NCBI RefSeq assembly: GCF_018882215.1
Contig: NZ_JACVOX010000001.1
Coordinates: 605,902-669,901, forward strand
Direction: 5' to 3'
Length of the DNA stretch: 64,000 nt
Source of the DNA: Polynucleobacter sp. AP-Kaivos-20-H2
GTDB lineage: Bacteria; Pseudomonadota; Gammaproteobacteria; Burkholderiales; Burkholderiaceae
The notes beneath the pieces are model-generated. The model saw only the letters and a program-made list of their open reading frames with translations. It was not told the origin of the DNA and ran no database searches. The translations under genes and the position numbers were made by a program. Within the stretch, counting starts at the first letter, position 1. Each line of letters begins with the position of its first letter. This document shows positions 44,389-52,689 of this stretch, in pieces.

Positions 44389-45975
44389 ATGTTGATATCC
44401 CCTCCTTTTGGTAGTCGCGCCCCTGTTTTAGCTAAAAACACGGTTGCGAGCTCTCAACCGCTAGCCACTCAGGCTGGTATTGAAGCTCTACAGAGTGGCG
44501 GCAACGCAGTGGATGCGGCACTTGCAACCGCAATCACACTCACCGTTGTTGAGCCCACGATGAACGGCATAGGTGGAGATGGTTTTGCAATCCTTTGGGA
44601 TGGCAAGAAGATACATGGCCTAAATGCTTCTGGTCGTGCCCCTGCATCTTGGAAGCCAGAGTATTTTGCTGGCAAAGAGGGTATGGATTTAATTGGTTGG
44701 AATACAGTCACTGTCCCCGGCGTGGTTGCTGGTTGGATCGAACTCTCCAGAAAATTTGGCAAGCTGCCCTTTGCGCAATTGTTTAAACGTGCGATCGACT
44801 ATGCTGAAAATGGTTTTCCGGTTTCACCTGTTATCGCTCGTCAATGGCGTGAGGCTATCCCAATCCTTAAAAACCAACCTGGTTTTGTAGAGTCATTTTT
44901 AATTGGTGGCAAAGCACCTCAAGCGGGGCAAATCTGGAAATATCCTGCGCAAGCTAAGACTCTAAGAGAAATTGCTGCCACGGAAGGCGATTCTTTTTAT
45001 AAAGGTCCACTTGCACAAAGTATGGTGGACTTTGCAGGGGCTACTGGCGGTTGCTTCACTATGCAAGACTTCGCTGATAACCAGCCGGAGTGGGTTGAGC
45101 CTCTGGCCTTTGATTATGGTGATTACACTCTCCATGAAATTCCGCCAAACGGATCTGGTATTGCCGCTCAAATTGCCTTAGGTATTTTGCAAGCAGCCAA
45201 TGTGAAACAGTACCCGGCTAATTCAGCGCAACGTATTCATTTGCAAATTGAAGCTATGCGGATGGCGTTTGCTGATGTTTATGCCTACGTTTCCGATGCA
45301 CGCTCTATGCAAATGCCAGTGAGCTCTCTTTTAAATAGAGATTACTTGGCCAGTCGCGCAGCCATGATTGATAACAACAAGGCTGGTAGCTATGGGCCTG
45401 GAGATCCTCATTCAGGCGGCACTGTTTACTTATGCGCCGCCGATGAATCCGGCATCATGATTTCTTATATTCAATCCAACTTCAAAGGCTTTGGTTCTGG
45501 AGTAGTTGCCCCAGGTGGCATTGCTTTCCATAATCGCGGCATGAGCTTCCGATTAGAGGATGGGCACCCCAATCAAGTTGCACCAGGCAAGCGACCTTTT
45601 CACACCATTCTTCCCGCCTTCCTCACTAAGGATGGCAAACCCACTATGGCATTTGGTGTGATGGGCGGCAATATGCAACCACAAGGTCATATTCAATTTG
45701 TGATGCGCTTTGTAGATGAATACCTGAATCCACAAGCCTGTTCTGATGCGCCACGTTGGCGTATTGATGATGTAGGCAAGCTCACTGTGGAAGCGGCAAT
45801 GCCCCAGAGCGTGGTTGATGGATTGAAAGCGCTAGGACATGAGGTTGCTGTACAACCAGCGAACAGCTTGGACTTTGGCAGTGCGCAAGCAATTGCCAGG
45901 CTCTCAGAAGATGCCGACTCTGCTTATATTGCTGGCAGCGATCACCGTAGAGATGGATTGGCAGCTGGCTTCTAA
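44389..45975 (+). CDS. ggt: gamma-glutamyltransferase
   Basis: A 528-residue Ntn enzyme of the gamma-glutamyltranspeptidase family. The N-terminus holds ATQAGIEALQSGGNAVDAALA and PTMNGIGGDGFAI, and PHSGGTVYLCAADESG supplies the expected catalytic Thr345 after self-cleavage. The GVMGGNMQPQGHIQ block near the C-terminus fits. Cytosolic by sequence, as no signal peptide is evident, unlike E. coli Ggt. It breaks gamma-glutamyl bonds, so the ABC importer and oxidoreductase may feed it. The stop converges with mazF with 5 bases between. Confidence 0.9.
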   Translation: MLISPPFGSRAPVLAKNTVASSQPLATQAGIEALQSGGNAVDAALATAITLTVVEPTMNGIGGDGFAILWDGKKIHGLNASGRAPASWKPEYFAGKEGMDLIGWNTVTVPGVVAGWIELSRKFGKLPFAQLFKRAIDYAENGFPVSPVIARQWREAIPILKNQPGFVESFLIGGKAPQAGQIWKYPAQAKTLREIAATEGDSFYKGPLAQSMVDFAGATGGCFTMQDFADNQPEWVEPLAFDYGDYTLHEIPPNGSGIAAQIALGILQAANVKQYPANSAQRIHLQIEAMRMAFADVYAYVSDARSMQMPVSSLLNRDYLASRAAMIDNNKAGSYGPGDPHSGGTVYLCAADESGIMISYIQSNFKGFGSGVVAPGGIAFHNRGMSFRLEDGHPNQVAPGKRPFHTILPAFLTKDGKPTMAFGVMGGNMQPQGHIQFVMRFVDEYLNPQACSDAPRWRIDDVGKLTVEAAMPQSVVDGLKALGHEVAVQPANSLDFGSAQAIARLSEDADSAYIAGSDHRRDGLAAGF

Positions 45976-45980
45976 AGAAG

Positions 45981-46319
45981 TTAAATAGCAAAAGCCTCTT
46001 GTAGCACGCCAAGACTGGCAGATAGGGTTTTTGGATTGCTCTTGCCCACTTTCTTGACCAAGCGCGCTTTATCAACAGCTCTAATTTGATCTAAAAGAAT
46101 TAGCCCCTTCTTGCCATCGTGCGTAATAGGCACTCGAAAGCCCGCAGGTCTACCCTTGCTAGTCATAGGCGCAACAATGATGGTGCACAAATGGTCATTT
46201 AACTCTTGAGGTGATACCACAATACAAGGACGTGTTTTTTTAATTTCACTTCCGATCATAGGATCTAAATTAATAAGCCAAATTTCTCCACGAGAAACGA
46301 TGCTCCTTACCAAACCCAA
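45981..46319 (-). CDS. MazF/PemK-type toxin
   Basis: A 112-residue MazF/PemK ribonuclease-like toxin. Recognisable pieces are RGEIWLINLDPMIGSEIKKTRPCIVVSP and IIVAPMTSKG, the strands around the RNA-cutting Arg/Thr. It follows MazE with a 13-base overlap. The start is uncertain: TTG at 46319 or 46313 are the only usual codons, and AGGAG sits just after them, which would suit a start a few codons downstream where only non-canonical ATC/GTT codons exist. RNA cleavage specificity cannot be read. Confidence 0.85.
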   Translation of the reverse strand: MGLVRSIVSRGEIWLINLDPMIGSEIKKTRPCIVVSPQELNDHLCTIIVAPMTSKGRPAGFRVPITHDGKKGLILLDQIRAVDKARLVKKVGKSNPKTLSASLGVLQEAFAI

Positions 46320-46597
46320 TCCCCATCTTCTTCGTTTGCAAACTCTCCAAGCACCAACTTATCCTCGACAACCTTTGCAAGGCTTTGGGCATCTTGAGCC
46401 CAATGCTCTCTCACAGTATTTTTAGGCTTACTTAAAACAATTTTTTCTCCGTCGACCGACATCTCAACAATCTCCTTTATCCCGGATTGTTCAAGAATAA
46501 TCTTTGGGATAACCACGCCTTTAGAGTTGCCAATAGCTCGAATGGCTACCTGTAGTGGCACTCTAGTTTCAGCATTGGATTTATGGCTCTTATTCAT
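46307..46597 (-). CDS. MazE/AbrB-type antitoxin
   Basis: A 96-residue protein with an AbrB/SpoVT-like swapped-hairpin domain (PLQVAIRAIGNSKGVVIPKIILEQSG, about 11-36) and an acidic C-terminal tail (EFANEEDGDWVW) that should occupy the MazF active groove. The ATG at 46597 begins the family-type N-terminus; the longer reading frame upstream has no support. It starts 55 bases after the helicase gene, and an imperfect palindrome lies immediately upstream. Confidence 0.85.
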   Translation of the reverse strand: MNKSHKSNAETRVPLQVAIRAIGNSKGVVIPKIILEQSGIKEIVEMSVDGEKIVLSKPKNTVREHWAQDAQSLAKVVEDKLVLGEFANEEDGDWVW

Positions 46598-46598
46598 A

Positions 46599-46617
46599 GT
46601 AACAACAATGTTATTAC
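46599..46617. promoter_or_regulatory. imperfect palindrome before mazE
   Basis: GTAACAACA and TGTTATTAC around a central A at 46599-46617 form 9-base arms with one mismatch, one base from the mazE start codon. A MazE-MazF complex commonly binds such a palindrome to repress its own operon; binding here is inferred from position. Confidence 0.45.
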
Positions 46618-46652
46618 ATAAGCCGGCAGACGTCAAATAAGAAAAAATAGCC

Positions 46653-47981
46653 TTATTTAGAAGGCAAGCAATTCAGATAGAAACGCTTGATCTCTTGATC
46701 GCAGCTCACATCTCTGGGCTCAATCGGCCTCTGTAGAGAAATGCCCTCAATCGTTTTACAACGGCTTAGGGCAACATAGACTTGTCCCGAGGCAAACGCT
46801 CCTGATGAAAGATCTACTTTCACTTTATCAAGTGTTTTGCCCTGGCTCTTATGAATCGTTACAGCCCAAGCCAACATGAGCGGTATCTGAACATAAGTGC
46901 CGATAATGCTCGGGGAGATCTTCCCTGACATCATGTCGTGATCATAGCGATAAGATTCCCACTGATGGCCTGTGACTTCAACAGTATTTGAATACGGCCC
47001 GTTTTGCACCATCACCTTCACTTTATCTGGCAATAACTCACGCACTACGCCAATAGTGCCATTGACCCAGCGCTTAGGAAATCCAGGATCCGTTGCAGTG
47101 AACATCACTTTGGCGCCAACCTTGAGTACCAAATTATTGGGTGATGGCAAGTTACGCTCATCAATATTAAATTTACCGGTCGACTGACCTGCGTAGACCT
47201 TACCGTCAACGGTAATTGCGCGCAAGCCAGCACCATTGATTTGATCTGCTCGTGCATTCGTAGTGGTCAGAGTAATGGTCTGCTCATCTATCTCAGCATC
47301 TTTGCGATAGCACTGTGTATTTAGAGTATCAAGAGCCTCATCAATGTCATGATTAATTCGAATGCGATTTAATAAGCCTGCGAAGTGCTCATCCTTTTGA
47401 CGGAAGATCCTAGAGAGCTCTACCATCGTGACATCTTTTCGATGCAAGGCCATAGCGCAAAAGAAATAGGGTCCTTCGTAACCACGCTCTGACAAGACTT
47501 GCATATCTGCACTAGAAACTACTGGTGGCAGCTGAAATAAATCCCCCACAAACATCACCTGAATACCACCGAAGGGTTTGCCCTTTTGCGGACCGTTCTC
47601 GCGCAGAAATAAATCCATTGCATCTACGACATCAGCACGTACCATCGAGATCTCATCAATGATGAGTAAGCGGATATCTTTATAAAGGCGTTTATCACGC
47701 AGCGGCTTGATATCTTCCTCAGGGAAAATAAGTCGCGGTGGTAATCTAAAGAAGGAATGGATTGTCACCCCTTTAACCTGAAGAGCGGCAACCCCTGTTG
47801 GTGCAACTACCACGACGTTGCCAGGAATGGTCTCTCGTAGGTAGCCGATGAGGGTTGTTTTACCGGTGCCCGCTTTTCCGCTAACGAATATATAAGGATC
47901 GTGACGCTCAATAGCCTCAATTACCGCTTGGTAATCGGGGGTAATTTCAATTTCAGAAGAATCTACTGCGGAATTAGTCAT
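46653..47981 (-). CDS. SF1 helicase, PIF1/RecD-like
   Basis: A 442-residue ATPase with Walker A SGKAGTGKTTLIGYLRET, Walker B LLIIDEISMVRADVVDAM, motif III-like VMFVGDLFQLPP and later TIHKSQGKTLDKV and YVALSRCKTIEGI. These match small bacterial PIF1/RecD-type 5'-3' DNA helicases. No accessory domains are visible. It lies 3 bases from the preceding FGE-like gene (same strand) and 55 bases before mazE. Likely role in DNA replication or repair. Confidence 0.9.
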   Translation of the reverse strand: MTNSAVDSSEIEITPDYQAVIEAIERHDPYIFVSGKAGTGKTTLIGYLRETIPGNVVVVAPTGVAALQVKGVTIHSFFRLPPRLIFPEEDIKPLRDKRLYKDIRLLIIDEISMVRADVVDAMDLFLRENGPQKGKPFGGIQVMFVGDLFQLPPVVSSADMQVLSERGYEGPYFFCAMALHRKDVTMVELSRIFRQKDEHFAGLLNRIRINHDIDEALDTLNTQCYRKDAEIDEQTITLTTTNARADQINGAGLRAITVDGKVYAGQSTGKFNIDERNLPSPNNLVLKVGAKVMFTATDPGFPKRWVNGTIGVVRELLPDKVKVMVQNGPYSNTVEVTGHQWESYRYDHDMMSGKISPSIIGTYVQIPLMLAWAVTIHKSQGKTLDKVKVDLSSGAFASGQVYVALSRCKTIEGISLQRPIEPRDVSCDQEIKRFYLNCLPSK

Positions 47982-47984
47982 TCC

Positions 47985-48794
47985 CTATTGTTTCACGGCA
48001 TCGGCTACACAACGAAATCCGATATAAACCACAGCAATATCGCCAGGCTTGGATTCAACATCGCTCTCTTGCTGTCTATCAGGGCCATACCACCACGATG
48101 CTCCACGAGTGATGTAGCCGCCATTGCGCTCTGTAGCAGTCCATTCCCATACATTACCGCCCATATCAAACAAGCCATTGACGCTAGGCTTGGTTGAGCC
48201 AGTAATCACGTGTCCAGCGCCTCGGTTCAGAGCGCCGGCCGGTGCAAGGCCTTTGTAGTCACCACAACCACTTAGACAATGAGATGCCTCAGGAGTGCTG
48301 CCACCTGGGTATAGGTAACGCTGACCCTTGATATATCCAGTCGGCGGATTGCTTCTTTGCTCCAAGAATGCGGCACTCGTCCATTCGGCATCTGTTGGCA
48401 AACGTTTACCAAAATAGCGACAAATAGATTCAGCCTCTTTCTGGTTTAGATGAACTGCAGGCTCAGCATCTTTTGCAATCACACCGTATGGCGTCTTCCA
48501 AGTCCACCCTGGCTTTTGAACAAAGCCGGACTCATAAGACAATCCGCCACCCTTCTTTTCAGCAGCACTGACAAACTCCGTAGATGACGCATACATCTTT
48601 ACATCAGCAATATTCATCTCGGTTTGATCCCACATCAAATTTCCAATCTGTATTGAAGTAATAGTTGAACTAGGAGCGCCTTGACTTAGGGTAGATCTGA
48701 GCATGAAATACGAGGCCACAATACTGAGCAAGACACCAAAGATAATTGGAAAGACATCAAATTTTTTCATATACAGTAGAAATTTTGTAAGCAT
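47985..48794 (-). CDS. formylglycine-generating-enzyme-fold protein, degenerate
   Basis: A 269-residue SUMF1/FGE-fold protein with one N-terminal membrane segment (about 13-30). The core has NLMWDQTEMNIADVKMYASS, AESICRYFGKRLPTDAEWTSAA, GLFDMGGNVWEWTA and RGASWWYGPDRQQ. True FGEs carry two active-site Cys in the segment after RGGSW; here that segment has no Cys, so copper binding and formylglycine formation are unlikely. A structural, binding or EgtB-like role remains possible. The start may be 48794 or 48770; neither has a good ribosome site. Confidence 0.85.
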   Translation of the reverse strand: MLTKFLLYMKKFDVFPIIFGVLLSIVASYFMLRSTLSQGAPSSTITSIQIGNLMWDQTEMNIADVKMYASSTEFVSAAEKKGGGLSYESGFVQKPGWTWKTPYGVIAKDAEPAVHLNQKEAESICRYFGKRLPTDAEWTSAAFLEQRSNPPTGYIKGQRYLYPGGSTPEASHCLSGCGDYKGLAPAGALNRGAGHVITGSTKPSVNGLFDMGGNVWEWTATERNGGYITRGASWWYGPDRQQESDVESKPGDIAVVYIGFRCVADAVKQ

Positions 48795-48892
48795 ATTAGA
48801 ACTCGAAAACTACGCTTAGTATTGAAATGTTTTGCTGTCAGGGGCAAACGTATGGCGCATAAAAGTCTAAATTGGTAATTCAGGGTTGAAAA

Positions 48893-48923
48893 GTAAAAAG
48901 CCCCTGATTCAGGGGCTTTTTAC
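48893..48923. terminator. bidirectional terminator behind tRNA-His
   Basis: A perfect 15-base inverted repeat, GTAAAAAGCCCCTGA and TCAGGGGCTTTTTAC at 48893-48907 and 48909-48923, with T5/A5 at the ends of both arms. It lies between tRNA-His and the FGE-like gene, and can stop transcripts from either side. Confidence 0.85.
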
Positions 48924-48933
48924 TCGAAGACTA

Positions 48934-49010
48934 TGGGGCGAACGACGGGGCTCGAACCCGCGACAACCAGAATCACAATCTGGGACTCTACCAACTGAGC
49001 TACGTCCGCC
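48934..49010 (-). tRNA. tRNA-His (anticodon GTG)
   Basis: Complete histidine tRNA with encoded CCA. The extra 5' G pairs with C before CCA as expected for tRNA-His. The anticodon arm CCAGA/TCTGG carries loop TTGTGAT (GTG), and the T arm has GGGTTCGAGCCCC. Confidence 0.95.
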
Positions 49011-49075
49011 ACTGAAGATCACAAATTATAGCTTTTCAGCTAAAAAACTGTCAAAAACACAGTATTTCCAGGTTC

Positions 49076-50158
49076 TTAGGCTGTTTCGAACTCAAAAGCG
49101 GCCCAATCTCCAAGGCACAGACTCGCATCGATAAAGAAATCCAATATGGCTGACTTGCTCTGAACTTTGGCCAAAGCATGGTGATCTGAGAGACGCTGGC
49201 GCCAATATCGTGACCCTGCCCTGCCATGAGCTAAGCCCAAAATATGCCTTGTGAATGCGCCAATATAAAAAAGTTTTCCTTTGGCTTGGCATTCATCAAA
49301 CCAAGCCTGAACTTGCATCACTAGGGCAATCTGAATGCGATGCCACTCAGTTTCACTAAAGAGATAGCCGGCAGCATCACCATCGGTATTGATCATGTCA
49401 TCCCAACCTAAGAGCAGCGCAGGAAAATGATATGCCATCCTTCCCACCATGAAGCCATCAAAATCATTCCAATGGCCAGCGATTTGCTCATTAGTTTCCA
49501 GGCCGCCATTGAGCAGTACTTTGAGATTCGGAAATTGCTTTTGCGCATCCAATCTTAGCTTTGCAGCTACTTCATAACGCAATGGCGGTTTGCTACGATT
49601 CTCTTTTGGCGATAAACCTTTGAGCACAGCATTGCGTGCATGAATCGTTACCTGACTCGCACCAGCATCAGCTACTGCAAGAATAAAGTTCAGTGCAAAT
49701 TGGTAGTCGGCTTCTGAATTTGCAGCATCCATTGAGTCTAAGCCTAAGCGATGCTTTACAGAAATTGGTATATTTACCGCTTTCTTCATTGCCTTTACAC
49801 AGTCTGCAACTAAATTAGGCTCAGCCATTAAACAAGCGCCAAAAGCTCCGCGTTGAACGCGCTCTGAGGGACAGCCACAATTGAGGTCAATTTCATCGTA
49901 GCCCCACTGCTTCGCTAATTCGGCAGACCTTGCCAAATCCGTTGGCTCTGATCCCCCAAGCTGAAGAACAACAGGGTGTTGATCTTGTGAGTAATCTAAA
50001 TGGCGCGGGACATCACCATGCATCAATGCGCCAGAAGTAACCATCTCCGTGTAAAGCACAGCCTCTTTAGTAAGCGTGCGGTGAAAAGAGCGGCAATGGC
50101 GATCCGTCCACTCCATCATGGGGGCGACTGCTAAACGTTTCTTTGGAGTATTGATCAT
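49076..50158 (-). CDS. dusA: tRNA-dihydrouridine synthase A
   Basis: A 360-residue FMN enzyme reducing uridines 20/20a in the tRNA D-loop. Marks: APMMEWTDRHCRSFHRTL, QLGGSEPTDLARSAELAKQ, NCGCPSERVQRGAFGACLM (the catalytic Cys lies in this segment), HRLGLDSMDA, TIHARNAVLKGLSPKENR and MVGRMAYHFP. DusA rather than DusB/C is indicated by the GCPSERVQ and ENR segments. It starts with ATG at 50158 and sits near tRNA-His. Confidence 0.93.
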   Translation of the reverse strand: MINTPKKRLAVAPMMEWTDRHCRSFHRTLTKEAVLYTEMVTSGALMHGDVPRHLDYSQDQHPVVLQLGGSEPTDLARSAELAKQWGYDEIDLNCGCPSERVQRGAFGACLMAEPNLVADCVKAMKKAVNIPISVKHRLGLDSMDAANSEADYQFALNFILAVADAGASQVTIHARNAVLKGLSPKENRSKPPLRYEVAAKLRLDAQKQFPNLKVLLNGGLETNEQIAGHWNDFDGFMVGRMAYHFPALLLGWDDMINTDGDAAGYLFSETEWHRIQIALVMQVQAWFDECQAKGKLFYIGAFTRHILGLAHGRAGSRYWRQRLSDHHALAKVQSKSAILDFFIDASLCLGDWAAFEFETA

Positions 50159-50247
50159 GAACTTCGATTAAATGGCAATTGATAGTCATTTTAAATGCAT
50201 AAAGGCAACCGAAGCTGCCCTTACTCTAGATGCTCTTGATAGCTAGT

Positions 50248-50508
50248 TTATTTAGAAAGCTTCGCCTCTAACTCAACCGCAAGATCTAAAGCGCCCATAT
50301 AACCGGACTTCAGATGATTCGGTAGATCTGGATCACCCACCATTGCGCCTAAGGTTTCAACCAAGCTAAATACTAAGCCTTTAGCTGCGCCAGCGGCAAT
50401 CGTATTGTTCGCCACAGCTTCATCAATATGATTTACTGCATCTAGAAAATAATCATGTCCAGGGAGTCCATCTGGACCTAAGGGCTCTTGAGTTTCTTTC
50501 ATTTTCAA
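50248..50508 (-). CDS. small soluble protein, unknown
   Basis: An 86-residue acidic protein starting MKMKETQEPLGPDGLPGHDY and ending in ALDLAVELEAKLSK. It has no signal or membrane segment and looks all-helical from residue 22. A purine-rich ribosome site (AAGGAAA) stands before the ATG. I do not recognise it. It lies 17 bases behind the eRF1-like small gene, so both may be in one transcript. Confidence 0.6.
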   Translation of the reverse strand: MKMKETQEPLGPDGLPGHDYFLDAVNHIDEAVANNTIAAGAAKGLVFSLVETLGAMVGDPDLPNHLKSGYMGALDLAVELEAKLSK

Positions 50509-50525
50509 TTTCCTTGATTCGTTTT

Positions 50526-50909
50526 TTAAATCATTTGATCTGCTTTGTAGAAAAACTTGCGTGCATAAGCAAGAATTTCTTTATCAGTAGGATGATCAAC
50601 CGTTTCTACGCCAACAATTTTTTCTGCGATATTGGCATCATGCTTGTGCGCGTGCTTGATGAGCTCTAATTTTGCTGAACCTGGACCAAGAATCAAAATT
50701 TCTTTGGATTCATTCACGGCATTGATGACTGAATGCAAATACTTGGAATCTAAAGCGACTTTGCCACTACCGACTTCATTGGCTTTGTGATGCAGATGAG
50801 TGTGGGTGCTTTTGCTGCGAATCACTTCGGCTTCGCTAGCCTCCTCACTTAAGAATATGACGTGAGCTTCTTTATGGTCAATCCAAATTACTGCATGGTT
50901 TAGTGACAT
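50526..50909 (-). CDS. eRF1/Pelota-like 'translational machinery' protein
   Basis: A 127-residue protein similar to the bacterial small proteins named translational machinery protein. The central block HLHHKANEVGSGKVALDSKYLHSV and KEILILGPGSAKLELIKHAHKHD recall the central domain of Pelota/eRF1-type proteins. Its function in bacteria is unproved; the name is by homology. The ATG at 50909 is set by AGGAA 5 bases upstream and the family start MSLNHAVIWIDH. An extra 10 upstream residues are open but unlikely. Confidence 0.75.
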   Translation of the reverse strand: MSLNHAVIWIDHKEAHVIFLSEEASEAEVIRSKSTHTHLHHKANEVGSGKVALDSKYLHSVINAVNESKEILILGPGSAKLELIKHAHKHDANIAEKIVGVETVDHPTDKEILAYARKFFYKADQMI

Positions 50910-51048
50910 ATGGTTCCTATTGTTGATAGTGGCTACCACTTCAGAATACTCCAGCAGAGAGCTAGTTTCATGTCAAAATTTGATTTAAAGCACAATAAAA
51001 CCTACTTAATTACTATCTATACTGAAATCCCCTTGAATTGAGCCCCTT

Positions 51049-52689
51049 ATGAGCAAACAATCACACCCCCTACTACCTATCCGACTAAGTACTTTTGCTA
51101 TCTGTATATGCGGAACAGCTTTGAGCGGAATTGCTCTATTGATGGGTATTTTTGATTGGCCAGTCTTATTGGTTTTTGGATTGCTAACAATTGTAGGCAT
51201 ATACGACTGTACACAAACCAAGCATGCTATTTTGCGAAACTATCCCATTCTGGGGCATATGCGTTTTTTATTAGAATTTATTCGCCCAGAGATTAGGCAG
51301 TACTTTATTGAGGGTGATAACGATAAAACCCCCTTCTCCAGAGAGCAAAGAACTTTAGTCTATTCACGCTCGAAGGCAGTAGCCGATGAAATTCCCTTTG
51401 GCACTACTTTAGATGTAATGGCACCAGGCTACCAATGGATCAATCAATCATTAGCGCCCACCCACTTACCTAGCCATGATTTTCGAATAGAGATTGGCGG
51501 CAAGGATTGCAAACAAAAGTATTCAGCCAGTATTTTCAATATCTCCGCTATGAGCTTTGGGTCCTTGAGCGCTAATGCCATTCTTGCCTTAAACCTAGGC
51601 GCTAGAAAAGGTGGGTTTGCTCATGACACTGGTGAGGGCTCCATCTCCCATTACCATCGCGTTCATGGTGGAGACCTCATTTGGGAAATTGGCTCAGGTT
51701 ATTTTGGCTGCCGCAATCCTGATGGCGGCTTTAACGCAGACAAGTTCAAAGAAAATGCCTTAGACCCTCAGGTCAAGATGATTGAAATCAAACTCAGCCA
51801 AGGAGCCAAGCCTGGACATGGCGGGATATTACCTGGACCCAAAGTCACTGCCGAGATTGCTGCCGCTCGCGGAGTTAAAGAAGGCGAAAGCTGTATTTCC
51901 CCATCCTCACATAGTGCATTTTCAACACCATTAGAGATGATGCACTTCATTCAAAAACTTCGTGATCTCTCGGGTGGAAAACCGGTTGGTTTTAAACTTT
52001 GCATAGGCCACCCCTGGGAATGGTTTGGCTTGGTAAAAGCTATGTTAGAAACTAATATTCATCCAGACTTTATCGTGGTTGATGGCTCTGAGGGTGGCAC
52101 TGGAGCATCGCCAGTAGAGTTTACTAATCACGTTGGCACACCGCTACAAGATGGCTTGCGCCTGGTACACAATACCTTAATGGGGGTTAATTTACGCGAC
52201 AAGATCAAGATTGGCTGCTCGGGCAAAGTCATTAGTGCTTTTGATATGGCCGTTACATTTGCACTGGGGGCAGACTGGTGCAATAGCGCTCGCGGCTTTA
52301 TGTTCTCCATTGGCTGTATTCAAGCTCAAGTCTGCAACACCGGCTTTTGTCCAACTGGTGTTACCACCCAAGATCCGATCAGGCAGAAGGCCTTAGTTGT
52401 AACGGACAAATCTGAGCGTGTATTTAATTTTCATAATGAAACTCTGAAAACTTTAAAAGAACTTGTTGAGGCAGCAGGACTAAATCACCCAACTGAAATA
52501 GATGCCCATCATATTATTCGTCGCATAAGCAAAAATGAGGTGAGACTTTTATCTTTCTTACTCCCCGAGATGCCTGCAGGATTGCTGCTAAAAGCAGAGC
52601 ATATTGATCCAGGACTGAACCTACCGAGAGTATTTGAGCTCTATTGGCATCGCTCTCAAACCCAAAGTTTTGCTGAGTTAAAAATTTAA
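51049..52689 (+). CDS. FMN-binding glutamate synthase-like protein
   Basis: A 546-residue protein with two N-terminal membrane helices (about 12-48) followed by a GltB-type FMN barrel: SAMSFGSLSANAILALNLGARKGGF, GAKPGHGGILPGPKV, VVDGSEGGTGASPVEF and CIQAQVCNTGFCPTGVTTQDP. The last has the three Cys that hold a 3Fe-4S cluster in glutamate synthase. There is no amidotransferase domain. Such stand-alone FMN-GltS proteins are common in Proteobacteria with no settled function. It overlaps the convergent pseudouridine synthase by 12 bases. Confidence 0.87.
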   Translation: MSKQSHPLLPIRLSTFAICICGTALSGIALLMGIFDWPVLLVFGLLTIVGIYDCTQTKHAILRNYPILGHMRFLLEFIRPEIRQYFIEGDNDKTPFSREQRTLVYSRSKAVADEIPFGTTLDVMAPGYQWINQSLAPTHLPSHDFRIEIGGKDCKQKYSASIFNISAMSFGSLSANAILALNLGARKGGFAHDTGEGSISHYHRVHGGDLIWEIGSGYFGCRNPDGGFNADKFKENALDPQVKMIEIKLSQGAKPGHGGILPGPKVTAEIAAARGVKEGESCISPSSHSAFSTPLEMMHFIQKLRDLSGGKPVGFKLCIGHPWEWFGLVKAMLETNIHPDFIVVDGSEGGTGASPVEFTNHVGTPLQDGLRLVHNTLMGVNLRDKIKIGCSGKVISAFDMAVTFALGADWCNSARGFMFSIGCIQAQVCNTGFCPTGVTTQDPIRQKALVVTDKSERVFNFHNETLKTLKELVEAAGLNHPTEIDAHHIIRRISKNEVRLLSFLLPEMPAGLLLKAEHIDPGLNLPRVFELYWHRSQTQSFAELKI

